Shown one piece after another: positions 48,985 through 57,426 of a DNA stretch of 64,000 bases. Source of the DNA: Thioalkalivibrio paradoxus ARh 1 (GTDB taxonomy: Bacteria > Pseudomonadota > Gammaproteobacteria > Ectothiorhodospirales > Ectothiorhodospiraceae); the NCBI RefSeq assembly GCF_000227685.2, contig NZ_CP007029.1, positions 3,632,501 through 3,696,500 on the forward strand. The letters are read 5' to 3'. The notes under the pieces were generated by a model. The model made no database searches, was not told the DNA's origin, and was given only the letters and a program-made list of their open reading frames with translations. Within the stretch, counting starts at the first letter, position 1. Each line of letters starts with the position of its first letter. The translations under genes were made by a program, and so were the position numbers.

Positions 48985-49785
48985 ATGAGTGCCTTCAGCT
49001 GTCGATCCGCACGCTCCGTTGCCGCCGTCGCGGCGCTGGCGCTCTATTGGCTAGCGGCCTGCGTGTACGCGGAGCCGGGACTCTCGGCAGAGGAGCTGGC
49101 GCGCGAGCGCGCCGCGCTGCTCGCGATCATGGCCGACGCACAGGCCCCGGCGACTGACGCCCGCGATGCCATCCGCCTGCCCACCGCCGCGACCCTTGGA
49201 CCGGACGATGCGCCGCTGGTGCTGATCGAGTTCGCGGATTACCAGTGCGGCTTCTGTCGCCGCCACCTGCTGACGGTGATGCCTGCGCTGTTGCGCGACT
49301 ACATCGAGCCGGGGCATCTGCGCTACGTGTTCATGGAGTTTCCGGCGCAACGCACGTTCGCGCCGTCGCTGGCCGCAGCAAACGCCGCGCTTTGCGCTGA
49401 AGACCAGGGACGGTACTGGGACATGCGTGAGAAGATCTACACGCACCCCATGAACATCGACACCGAGGGTTTTCTCGGTCACGGCGAGTCGCTAGGGCTC
49501 GAACTAGCGGCCTTCAGCGCCTGCCTGGAGGAGGGGGCCCACGAGGTGGTGATCCGGCAGCACATGGCGCTTGGCAATTCGTTGGGCGTACGGGGCACGC
49601 CGACGTTTTTCCTCGCCAAGGACCTGGACGACCGCGGGGAACTGCAGCTCCTGCGCCGAATCGTGGGTGCCCAGCCACTCGATCTGCTCCAGACAGAGAT
49701 CGACAGCCTGGCCGCTTCCCGGCCCGAGGGGTCGCCGTGCCTGCCGGAACAGGCCTGTGCCGGGGATCGAGGCGCAGATCCATGA
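48985..49785 (+). CDS. DsbA/DsbG-like thioredoxin-fold lipoprotein
   Basis: The 266-residue protein has an N-terminal hydrophobic stretch ending in the lipobox LAAC (Cys 26), then a linker and a DsbA-type domain with EFADYQCGFCRRHL (Cys 88/Cys 91) and cis-Pro in VRGTPTFFLA near 205. Two further cysteines near the C-terminus (PCLPEQAC) may form a structural or resolving pair. It likely handles thiols or heme-site cysteines of periplasmic proteins at the membrane. It follows the cytochrome pair by 93 bases in the same direction. Confidence 0.85.
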   Translation: MSAFSCRSARSVAAVAALALYWLAACVYAEPGLSAEELARERAALLAIMADAQAPATDARDAIRLPTAATLGPDDAPLVLIEFADYQCGFCRRHLLTVMPALLRDYIEPGHLRYVFMEFPAQRTFAPSLAAANAALCAEDQGRYWDMREKIYTHPMNIDTEGFLGHGESLGLELAAFSACLEEGAHEVVIRQHMALGNSLGVRGTPTFFLAKDLDDRGELQLLRRIVGAQPLDLLQTEIDSLAASRPEGSPCLPEQACAGDRGADP

Positions 49786-49938
49786 CGCGAAGCCATCGGC
49801 CAGCGCCAGCGACGATGTTGCGGGCTCAGGGCCCTTTTCACCTTGCCGCCCGTGGGCGGACGCGCGCACACTGGAACCCGGTAGCAGAGCGGGCGTCGGG
49901 AATCGGACCATCGGCTGCCGTGATGGAGGATCCGACCG

Positions 49939-51843
49939 ATGACCAGCGCTACCGGGGCCACCGCGATCGCGCGTTCGACCGGGCGAGCCAGGCTCATGCT
50001 GGCGAGTGCCTGGATCGCGGTGACGCTTGCCGTCGCCTGGGCGCTGTTTCATTCGGCACTCCAGGCAGTCGACCAAACGGCATCGAAGCACGCGGAGGCG
50101 CTGCGCGGGACACTCGCCGACCGCGCGATGCTCAGCGATGCGGTGATCGAGGGTCTGGCCGCAGCGCTGCGCATCGGTCCTGGGGCCGACCCGTCGGCCA
50201 CCCGTGACTACGCAGAATCCATTCTGGCCCGCTACCCGCACATTTACCTGCTCGGCGCCGCTCGGGTGATCCCGCACGCCGAGCGCGCCGACCTCGAATC
50301 CGGCATCCATGCGGGAGGAGTGGCGCCATCCGGGCTGCGGTACTTCGATTACCAGGGTGACCGCCGTTGGCACCCAGTGCCCGACAAGGCGCTGTACTAC
50401 CCGATGCTGATGGTCGAGCCCGAGTCGGACGCGACGCGGGCGATCCTGGGTCTCGACCTGGACGCGGTACCGTTGTTCCGGCCCGCGCTGCGTCAAGCCT
50501 ACGCCAGCGATGGGCCGGTGATGGTCGGACCCTTCGAAATGACGACTGGCCAGCGCGCGATTGCGCTGGTGCGAACCGTCTGCGCAAAGGGCTCGGATCG
50601 TTGCGAGAATGGCGATGGTTTGGGCATGGCGTCCCACGTTGCAGTGCTCGCGGTACTCGCCGAGGCGATCATCGATTGCGGGGGGCTTGCCGCGAACGGC
50701 TACTCCTGCGCCGTTTGGGTCGATGACGGCACGGTACCCCGGAACCCGGAAACCCTGCTGGCGGAGCAGCCGGCTGCCTACGACGGATCGCGTGTCGAGC
50801 GCTGGCTCTTGCCGAGGACCGAACACCGTCTCGCGATCTCCGGCACCTCGCAGCCTTTGAATCTGGAGGTATCCCGCCAGCTGACCCGGGACGCGATCAA
50901 CTTCCAGGGGATACTCGCGCTGCTGTTGCTTTCCGGCGCCGGTCTTGCGATTGCGCTGCGCCTGCAGGCACGGCACGAGCGTAGCGAACAGGCGCGGGCG
51001 GACACCTACCGGGCGCTGCGCGAGGAAAGGGCCAGCCTGGAGCACAGGGTCCAGGAGCGAACGGCAGAGCTCTCCGAGATCAATACCGCCCTGGAGCGGG
51101 AGAATCGGGCGCGCCAGGGCGCAGAAGATGCATTGCGCCGGAAGGGGATGCAGCTGCGCCTGCTCGCGCGGCGGCTGATGGACGCGCAGGAGCAGGAGCG
51201 CCGCACCCTCGCACGGGAGTTGCACGACGATATCGGCCAGACGCTGACCGCACTGCGGACCCACGCGCAGTTGATACGGCAACAGCACCGCTCGCCCGAC
51301 CACCCCTGCGCGCGCAGCGCCAGCACCATCTTCGATCTCGCGGGCGCTCTCTACGACTCCGCGCACCGGATCATGCGCCGCCTCCGCCCCCGGGCGCTCG
51401 ACGAACTGGGGCCGGTCGAGGCACTGCAGGCCTGCATCGACGCGGCCGGCCTTGAAGCGATGGGGATCGAGGTGCACACCGAGCTGCGCGGCCAGCTCGA
51501 AGACCTCGACGATGCGGTCACCGTTGCCGTCTACCGCTTGCTGCAGGAGGCACTGACCAATGTGGTGCGGCATGCGGATGCGCGGAGCGTCCGGGTGGAA
51601 GTGGCACGGGACGCAGCCGGTATTCCTTCCCTGGGATACCCCGAGGGCGACAGCCTGCGCCTTCGAGTGGAGGACGATGGCCAGGGGATGCCCGAGCAGG
51701 CCCTGGACAAGGACCGGCTCGGCCTGCTCGGAGCACAGGAGCGGGTCGAGGCACTGGGCGGGCGTTTCCTCGTCGAGCGCTCCGCCGCCGGGGGCGTGTT
51801 GCTCCGGGCAGAAATCCCGCTGAACCGAAGGTTGAGCCGGTGA
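49939..51843 (+). CDS. CHASE-domain sensor histidine kinase (NarX/LuxR-system type)
   Basis: The 634-residue inner-membrane kinase has a first membrane helix (about 20-38), a periplasmic CHASE-type sensor (about 70-220; GSDRC and ENGDGL lie in it), a second helix (about 315-333), a coiled coil and a HisKA_3 domain with the phospho-acceptor His in LARELHDDIGQTLTAL near 425, then HATPase_c (EALTNVVRHADA, RVEDDGQGMP). The ATG has GGAGGA 8 bases before it. Its stop overlaps the GTG start of the response regulator, forming a cognate pair. The signal is unknown. Confidence 0.9.
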   Translation: MTSATGATAIARSTGRARLMLASAWIAVTLAVAWALFHSALQAVDQTASKHAEALRGTLADRAMLSDAVIEGLAAALRIGPGADPSATRDYAESILARYPHIYLLGAARVIPHAERADLESGIHAGGVAPSGLRYFDYQGDRRWHPVPDKALYYPMLMVEPESDATRAILGLDLDAVPLFRPALRQAYASDGPVMVGPFEMTTGQRAIALVRTVCAKGSDRCENGDGLGMASHVAVLAVLAEAIIDCGGLAANGYSCAVWVDDGTVPRNPETLLAEQPAAYDGSRVERWLLPRTEHRLAISGTSQPLNLEVSRQLTRDAINFQGILALLLLSGAGLAIALRLQARHERSEQARADTYRALREERASLEHRVQERTAELSEINTALERENRARQGAEDALRRKGMQLRLLARRLMDAQEQERRTLARELHDDIGQTLTALRTHAQLIRQQHRSPDHPCARSASTIFDLAGALYDSAHRIMRRLRPRALDELGPVEALQACIDAAGLEAMGIEVHTELRGQLEDLDDAVTVAVYRLLQEALTNVVRHADARSVRVEVARDAAGIPSLGYPEGDSLRLRVEDDGQGMPEQALDKDRLGLLGAQERVEALGGRFLVERSAAGGVLLRAEIPLNRRLSR

Positions 51844-52505
51844 TCCCGCTGTATCCGATTCGAGTCGTGCTGGTCGAGGACCAATGCCTGGTCCGCGCGG
51901 GCTTTCGCCAGTTGCTGGAGAGCGGCGGGGAGATCCAGGTCGTTGGCGAGGCCACATCGGCGGAAGAAGCGCTGTTGCTGCTCCAGGAAATCTACCCGGC
52001 CGTGCTGATCCTGGACGTATCGTTACCCGGTATCAGCGGCGTCGAGGCGCTTGGGCGTCTGCGCCGGATGCGGCCCGACTTGCGGATCCTGATGCTGAGC
52101 ATGCACGAGTCCGATCCGCTGCCGGAAGTCGCGCTGCGCAGTGGTGCCAGCGGCTACCTGTCCAAGCGCTGCGCGCCGGAAGAACTGGTGACCGCGGTAC
52201 GCCAGATTGCCGCGGGCCGGCAGTACCTGTCCGGCAGCATTGCCCAGCGCGTCGCGCTCGAGCGCATGAAATCCGGACGTTCGGGGCTGAACGCGCTGAG
52301 TCCCAGGGAGCTCGAGATTTTCACGCTGCTGGGACGCGGCCACTCGGTCAAGGAGATCGCCCTGGCGCTGCAGCTGAGCCCGAAGACCGTGCATGTCCAC
52401 CGCGCCAACCTGTTGCGCAAGCTCGATGTGCGCACCAACGCCGATCTGGCCCAGATCGCGCTGCGCAACGGCCTGGTGCCCATGGATCGGCCGACGGACA
52501 GCTGA
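51840..52505 (+). CDS. NarL/FixJ-type response regulator, partner of the CHASE kinase
   Basis: The 221-residue regulator has a receiver domain (about 7-125; phospho-acceptor Asp in LILDVSLPGISG near 60) and a LuxR-type HTH (about 150-215; LSPRELEIFTLLGRGHSVKE, ALQLSPKTVHVHRANLL). The start is GTG 51840, in a 4-base overlap with the kinase. It is a close paralogue of the convergent regulator at 52555-53202: MLSMHESDPL and GASGYLSKR are identical in both. Confidence 0.92.
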   Translation: MIPLYPIRVVLVEDQCLVRAGFRQLLESGGEIQVVGEATSAEEALLLLQEIYPAVLILDVSLPGISGVEALGRLRRMRPDLRILMLSMHESDPLPEVALRSGASGYLSKRCAPEELVTAVRQIAAGRQYLSGSIAQRVALERMKSGRSGLNALSPRELEIFTLLGRGHSVKEIALALQLSPKTVHVHRANLLRKLDVRTNADLAQIALRNGLVPMDRPTDS

Positions 52506-52554
52506 CGTACGTTCGCGCCCCGGCTCGGGCAACGGCCGGAACCTCCGGCGTTCG

Positions 52555-53202
52555 TCAGGGCTCGACGACCCCGGCCTCGACTGCCAGCTGCACCAGCTCG
52601 GCGGCGCAGTGGACCCCCAGCTTTTCCAGAACCCGGGCCCGGTGGGTATGGATCGTCTTGGGGCTCAGATGCAGCGCCAGGCCGATCTCCTTGACCGAGT
52701 GGCCACGCGCCAGCATCACGAACACTTCGAACTCCCGCGGCCCGAGCGAAGCGATTCCCGGTGCCGTGTCGTCCTCAGCATGTGTCGCGATGGCATGGGC
52801 CATCGCCCCCTCCAGATACGTCCCGCCGGCAGCGACCGCGCGTACTGCGGTCGCGAGTTCCTGCGGCGCGCTGCGCTTGGACAGGTAGCCACTGGCGCCC
52901 TGGCCAAGCGCGAGTTTCAGCAGCGGATCGGACTCGTGCATGCTCAGCATCAGGATCGCCGCGCCCGGTACGATCCTTCGCAGGCGCGCGATCCCCTCGA
53001 TCCCGGAGACCCCGGGCAGGGAGATGTCGAGCACGATCACATCGGGCTCGAGCCCCCCCGCGACACGGCAGGCTTCCTCACAGGAAGCGGCCTCGCCAAC
53101 CACCGCAAAATCGCCTGCGTCGAGAAGCAGTCCGCGCACGCCGGCGCGCACCAGCCGGTGATCGTCGACCAGAAGCACGCGGATCGGGCAGACAGAAGTC
53201 AT
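52555..53202 (-). CDS. NarL/FixJ-type response regulator, paralogue of the convergent one
   Basis: The 215-residue regulator has a receiver domain (VLLVDDHRLVRAG near 9, Asp in IVLDISLPGVSG near 57) and a LuxR-type HTH (LGPREFEVFVMLARGHSVKE, ALHLSPKTIHTHRARVLEKL). It lies 112 bases downstream of the hybrid kinase on the same strand, and its stop is 49 bases from the stop of the first regulator. The inverted arrangement of two near-identical domains suggests duplication. ATG 53202 is chosen at the first conserved segment. Confidence 0.92.
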   Translation of the reverse strand: MTSVCPIRVLLVDDHRLVRAGVRGLLLDAGDFAVVGEAASCEEACRVAGGLEPDVIVLDISLPGVSGIEGIARLRRIVPGAAILMLSMHESDPLLKLALGQGASGYLSKRSAPQELATAVRAVAAGGTYLEGAMAHAIATHAEDDTAPGIASLGPREFEVFVMLARGHSVKEIGLALHLSPKTIHTHRARVLEKLGVHCAAELVQLAVEAGVVEP

Positions 53203-53314
53203 TGCGGTGTCTCCGTCGGGCCATCGCGGCCACGGCGGGTCGGTGGCGATCCGGGTGCTGCCTGGCCGCCGGCCTGGCACCGGCGGTCGCCCCTCTGTCC
53301 GGCAGCGCGTGCCT

Positions 53315-55600
53315 TCATCGTTCCTCCTCGCTCACGACATCCGCCACCGCGCGATGCAACCCCGCGAGGCACTGTTCCATACGAGCCGCGTCGCCGTCTC
53401 CGATCGCCTGCTGCAGGTCGGAGACGCAGTGGTAGACGCCTTCGAGCGCACACACGGCAGCGGCTCCCTTCAGCGCATGCAGTCGCTCCCGAGCGCGCCC
53501 CCAGTCCCGATCCTCGAACGCCCGATCGATGGCGTCCAGGTCCGCCCCAAGCTCCTGGGCAAGAATACCCGCCACCGCCTCGGGAACGCTGCCGTGACCG
53601 CCGGCCTCGGGTGGTCTGGCCGGCGCCCTCACCGGCACCGCGGAACGGGCGACCTTCCTGCGCGAGCCTCTTACGCTGATCTCGATCGTGCGCACCAGCA
53701 GTCGCTCGTCCACCGGCTTGACCAGATAGCTCGCGACCTCGGGACACTCGCGTTGGACCCGGTCTTGCGACACCGCGTCCGCGGTCAGCGCATGAATCGG
53801 TACGTCGTGGTACCCCGGCAGCTCCCGAATCCGGCGGCTGGCCTCGATCCCGCCCATACCGGGCATGTGGAGGTCCATCAGCACCACGTCGAAAGCCCGT
53901 TCCCCGGCAATTGCGACGGCCTCGCTCCCGCTGGCGGCAAGCACCACCTCGGCTCCGAGCCCCTCGAGCGTCACCTGCATCAGGTGCCGGTTGACCGGGT
54001 GATCGTCGACCGTGAGGATGCGCAGCCCGTCGAGGCGGTGATCGCCGCACGCAACGGACCGGACCGGATCCCCCGGCAGCACAGATGTCGGGACCGCGAC
54101 CGGAAGATGCAGCCGCACCTGGAATACGGATCCTCCGCCGGGCGTGCTCGAGACCTCGAGATCCGCATCGAGCGCGTCCGCGAGGCGCCTGACGATCGCG
54201 AGTCCCAGCCCGGTCCCTCGATAGTGCCTGCGGTTGCCGAAGTCTACCTGGGTGAAGGGCTCGAAGATACGCTGCATATCCTCTTCCGCGATCCCGATCC
54301 CGGTGTCCCGAACCGCCAAGGACAACGCGCACTGCTCCCCGGGACGCTCCTCGGCACCGATCTCGATCCGAACCCAGCCAGACGGGGTGTACTTGATCGC
54401 GTTGGCCACCAGGTTGGACAGGATCTGGCGGATCCGCAGCGGGTCGCCCAGCAGGGTCCTCGGAACCCCGGAGTCGACGTGGAGCCTGCAATCGATCCCC
54501 TTCGCGGCTGCCTCGAGTCCAAGCAGGTCGCAGACCGAGCGCGCCAGCTGGCGTATGTCCAGGCGTTCCTCGGTCAGGTCTATCCGGCCCGACTCGATTC
54601 GAGAAAAGTCGAGCATCTGGTCGATCACGGCAAGCAGTTCCTCCGCCGACTGGCGGACGAACCCGGCGTGGTCGCGTTGCCGGCCCTGGGGCAGCGACCG
54701 GGCCAACAGCTCCGCGAAGCCCAGGATGCCGTTCATCGGGGTCCGGATCTCGTGGCTCATCTGTGCCAGGAACTCGGACTTCGACTCGCTGGCGCGCAAG
54801 GCTTCGGCCTCCGCCCGCTGCAGTTGCGCGTTGCGCAGGCGCAGTTTCGCGGTGGCCACCTCGACGCGCCGCTCGAGTTCCCCCCTGTGCCGCTGGAGGG
54901 AATCCATCATGCCGTTGATGCCGGCCTCGAGCTGGGCGAGTTCGCCAGTCGCCCCGGTATGTGTGCGCTGTCCGTAGCTCCCATCAGTCGCCTGGCGGAC
55001 CAGGTCGGTGATCTCGGTGATCGGCGACGCGATCTTCCGGCTGGTGCGCCAGAGCAGAGCGAAGCCCGCCAACATTCCGGCGAGCAGCAGGGCAATGCTG
55101 TGCACGACCAGGGTGCGAGTCTGCCTGCTCGCTTCCCGAGAAGTCAGCACCACCGTCACGGTGCCGAGCGGCAGGCTGTGGCCAGCCCGCGCATGCGGAT
55201 CGAAGGCGCGATCCTCGTCCAGCAGCGCCATGACATCGGGGAATACGATCTTCCTGAACGATTTCAGGTGCCGGGCGTTGGACCGGCCGTCCGGGTCGGC
55301 CACCGCGGTAATCCCAAGGCTCTGGCCCTGCCCGGCGATCCAGACGCTGTGGACCCATTCACGCTCGACGAACTCGATGGCCAGGCGCTGCAACTCGTCG
55401 TTGTCGGCGACGAACAGCCCGAACCGCGACGCGGCGGCCAACTCGCGCGCGTAGGATTCGCCCAGGCGCTGGAACTCCGCCCACTGTTCGTTCAGGCGCG
55501 TCGCGACCAGGTAGGCCGTCAGCAGTGCGGCGACCAGCAGCAGCGGCAGCAGCCCCGACAGCAGGATGCGGCTGCGGGTTGAGGGGCCTTCGTGTCTCAT
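53315..55600 (-). CDS. Hybrid sensor histidine kinase with receiver and HPt domains
   Basis: The 761-residue inner-membrane phosphorelay kinase has a first helix (about 13-32), a periplasmic region (about 33-165), a second helix (about 167-187), HAMP, a HisKA domain (FLAQMSHEIRTPMNGILGFA near 285), HATPase_c (NLVANAIKYTPSGW, VRDTGIGIAEEDM, GTGLGLAIVRRL), a receiver domain (VLMDLHMPGMGG near 565) and a C-terminal HPt domain with LHALKGAAA near 715. The architecture is BarA/TorS-like. The phosphoryl group presumably goes to the downstream NarL-type regulator. Its ATG overlaps the stop of a small ORF upstream. Confidence 0.92.
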   Translation of the reverse strand: MRHEGPSTRSRILLSGLLPLLLVAALLTAYLVATRLNEQWAEFQRLGESYARELAAASRFGLFVADNDELQRLAIEFVEREWVHSVWIAGQGQSLGITAVADPDGRSNARHLKSFRKIVFPDVMALLDEDRAFDPHARAGHSLPLGTVTVVLTSREASRQTRTLVVHSIALLLAGMLAGFALLWRTSRKIASPITEITDLVRQATDGSYGQRTHTGATGELAQLEAGINGMMDSLQRHRGELERRVEVATAKLRLRNAQLQRAEAEALRASESKSEFLAQMSHEIRTPMNGILGFAELLARSLPQGRQRDHAGFVRQSAEELLAVIDQMLDFSRIESGRIDLTEERLDIRQLARSVCDLLGLEAAAKGIDCRLHVDSGVPRTLLGDPLRIRQILSNLVANAIKYTPSGWVRIEIGAEERPGEQCALSLAVRDTGIGIAEEDMQRIFEPFTQVDFGNRRHYRGTGLGLAIVRRLADALDADLEVSSTPGGGSVFQVRLHLPVAVPTSVLPGDPVRSVACGDHRLDGLRILTVDDHPVNRHLMQVTLEGLGAEVVLAASGSEAVAIAGERAFDVVLMDLHMPGMGGIEASRRIRELPGYHDVPIHALTADAVSQDRVQRECPEVASYLVKPVDERLLVRTIEISVRGSRRKVARSAVPVRAPARPPEAGGHGSVPEAVAGILAQELGADLDAIDRAFEDRDWGRARERLHALKGAAAVCALEGVYHCVSDLQQAIGDGDAARMEQCLAGLHRAVADVVSEEER

Positions 55601-55809
55601 GGGTCCGTGTCGATCAGGCCTTGGCGCAGCGCCTTCTCGGGCCCGGACCGGAGCCGCAGCCAACGCAGCACGTCGCGGTTCACGCGCAACGGATAACCCG
55701 GCGGGACCCCGGGCAACGTCGCATTCCCGAGCCGCGCGGTTGCGGGACGCGTCGACCGCGCATGGCACACGCGCGTGCCGGATGGAATGCGTTCAGCCCC
55801 CGTCCGCAT
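55597..55809 (-). pseudogene. Truncated ORF coupled to the hybrid kinase
   Basis: A 70-residue frame ends in an ATGA overlap with the hybrid kinase, the usual sign of a real upstream operon gene. The C-terminal part (PGYPLRVNRDVLRWLRL, then ALRQGLIDTDP) looks like the tail of an ABC-type substrate-binding protein, a common partner of such kinases; this is inference from pattern only. The frame is blocked upstream at 55843-55845 just inside the GTCATTGCGAG-type repeat, so the rest of the gene appears to have been lost or replaced. Confidence 0.4.
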
Positions 55810-55830
55810 CCTCGTCGCCCCCCCCCTGCC

Positions 55831-55949
55831 TAGGAAAATGCGTCATCGCGAGGAGCGAAGCGACGTGGCGATCCATAAGGCGGTGATTCAATTTGCGTCG
55901 TTTGGATTGCCGCGCTTCGCTCGCAATGACAATAACAGGCGCTTTCCTA
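55831..55949. repeat. GTCATTGCGAG-type palindromic repeat
   Basis: Left arm GTCATCGCGAGGAGCGAAG (from 55842) with GGCGATCCA; right arm TGGATTGCCGCGCTTCGCTC followed by GCAATGAC, ending at 55930. Outer arms TAGGAAA (55831-55837) and TTTCCTA (55943-55949) extend the palindrome. This motif is a well-known intergenic repeat found in many bacteria (recalled). It has replaced the upstream part of the small ORF before the hybrid kinase. Confidence 0.8.
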
Positions 55950-56410
55950 ACCCTCGCACTCGGATTTGGGAGAGGGGACTGAACGGATACGCCGGATGGC
56001 GCACCAAGGCATGCGTTGCCTGGACTCTGCACAGACTGACGATTCGTGTCGACCACATCATCAGCATAGTGCGTCCTCCCATTTCTGCACCGCTACCGCC
56101 GCGACCGCAGGGCGATGCGCTGGGCAATGGGCCCGCTTTTGGCGCGACGGATCTTCCATGGCCACCCTCACGACCGGCGCTCCCTCGCGCAAAGTGCCGG
56201 CCGTGTTCAGTGCCTGGATCCGCCACGCGACCGCGTCGCGGTCGAACAGCGCCACGGGCGGCCTGCTGCCCGGCGGGGCAATCGGGATTCGCGCCGGGAC
56301 CTCCGAGCGAGCGGATCCGAGGGATTCTTCCGGCCGGCCCCGCACCCTGAGGATTCCTTGCAGTCGCGCGTTACCATGGGGCCCGAATCCCCTCCCCAAG
56401 GAGTTGTGCA
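55950..56410. other. Gap without a confident gene, between repeat and sugar kinase
   Basis: About 460 bases. A minus-strand frame (to 56061) has some protein-like composition (LFDRDAVAWRIQALNTAGTL, then REGAPVVRVAME) and might be a gene remnant, but no family is recognisable and no start with a ribosome site is seen. The 3' end contains the AAGGAG ribosome site of the next gene. Confidence 0.4.
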
Positions 56411-57307
56411 ATGACTCGAAACGCCGGCGGGCGTCCCGTGATTTTCGGAGAGGTGCTGTTCGACAGTTTTCCCGAGGGCGCAGACATCCTCGGCGGCGCA
56501 CCCTTCAACGTGGCCTGGAACCTGCGCCGCCTGGGGGCCGAACCGCTGTTCGTCGGGGCCGTGGGCGCCGATGCGCTGGGTGACCGGGTGCGCGCGGCGA
56601 TGGCAGCAGCGGAGCTCGACGCTGCCGCCCTTCAGGTCGTCCCGGATGCCCCGACCGGACGCGTTCAGGTGACCCTGCATGCGGGCGAGCCAAGCTACGA
56701 AATCCTGCCTGACCAGGCCTATGATCGCGTCGACCCGGCGGGGCTCCAGCAGGCGGTGCCGGACGCCCCCGCGCTGCTCTACCACGGGAGCCTCGCGTTG
56801 CGTGCCGAGCCCAGCCGTTCCGCCTGCGCCTGGCTCGCCGAGCGCGCCCGACTGCGTTTCGTCGACGTGAATCTGCGACGCCCCTGGTACCGCCCCGACT
56901 CGGTTCTGGAGTGGTTGCAGCACGCGGACTACGTGAAGCTGAACCGGGACGAGCTGCGCGAACTGGTGGCGGGCACGGACGATGCCGCGCGGGTGGCGAC
57001 ACTGATCGAGCAGGCCGCGATTGGCGGCGCGGTCATCCTGACCGCCGGGGAAGAAGGCGCCGCGATCGTTACGCCGGCGGGGAAGCGGTTCGAAGCGGCG
57101 GCGGCGGTGGTCGACGACCTGCGCGATCCGGTCGGCGCGGGCGACGCCTTCGCGAGCGTGGTCATGCTGGGCATCCTGCGGGGGTGGTCCTGGCCGGCCA
57201 CGCTGGAGCGCGCGCTCGACTTCGCCGCGCGCGTGTGCACGCTGCAGGGTGCGACCACGACCGATCCGTCGTTCTATGCCGCCGCGCGCGAGGCCTGGCG
57301 CGACTAG
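56411..57307 (+). CDS. PfkB-family sugar kinase, probably fructokinase
   Basis: The 298-residue cytoplasmic kinase has the ribokinase-fold N-terminus IFGEVLFDSFPEGADILGGA with PFNVAWNLRRLG, and the PfkB signature DPVGAGDAFASVV near 238-250 containing the catalytic Asp. The EVLFD and GGAPFNVAWNL patterns are those of bacterial fructokinases. With the invertase-like and sucrose-phosphatase-like genes 30 kb away it could serve sucrose turnover, but the distance makes this a guess. An AAGGAG Shine-Dalgarno lies 7 bases before the ATG. Alternatives are other ketose or nucleoside kinases. Confidence 0.83.
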   Translation: MTRNAGGRPVIFGEVLFDSFPEGADILGGAPFNVAWNLRRLGAEPLFVGAVGADALGDRVRAAMAAAELDAAALQVVPDAPTGRVQVTLHAGEPSYEILPDQAYDRVDPAGLQQAVPDAPALLYHGSLALRAEPSRSACAWLAERARLRFVDVNLRRPWYRPDSVLEWLQHADYVKLNRDELRELVAGTDDAARVATLIEQAAIGGAVILTAGEEGAAIVTPAGKRFEAAAAVVDDLRDPVGAGDAFASVVMLGILRGWSWPATLERALDFAARVCTLQGATTTDPSFYAAAREAWRD

Positions 57308-57426
57308 ACGCGGTACCGCCGCTCCCCGCCCCCCTGATCGGGGGAGGGGCTTCCCCCGATCGCGTTCGCGCCTCGCGATGACGGGTCGGCCGACCCGTCC
57401 CTAGGCAGCCTGTCGGACCTGGGCTG

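Noticed and set aside
53207-55582. 791-codon open frame on the plus strand
   Set aside because: It is antisense to the hybrid kinase, whose H, N, G, receiver and HPt motifs are clear.
56061-56410. Minus-strand frame with protein-like composition upstream of the sugar kinase
   Set aside because: No family resemblance, no start signal and no conserved motif; kept only as a possible remnant in the gap description.
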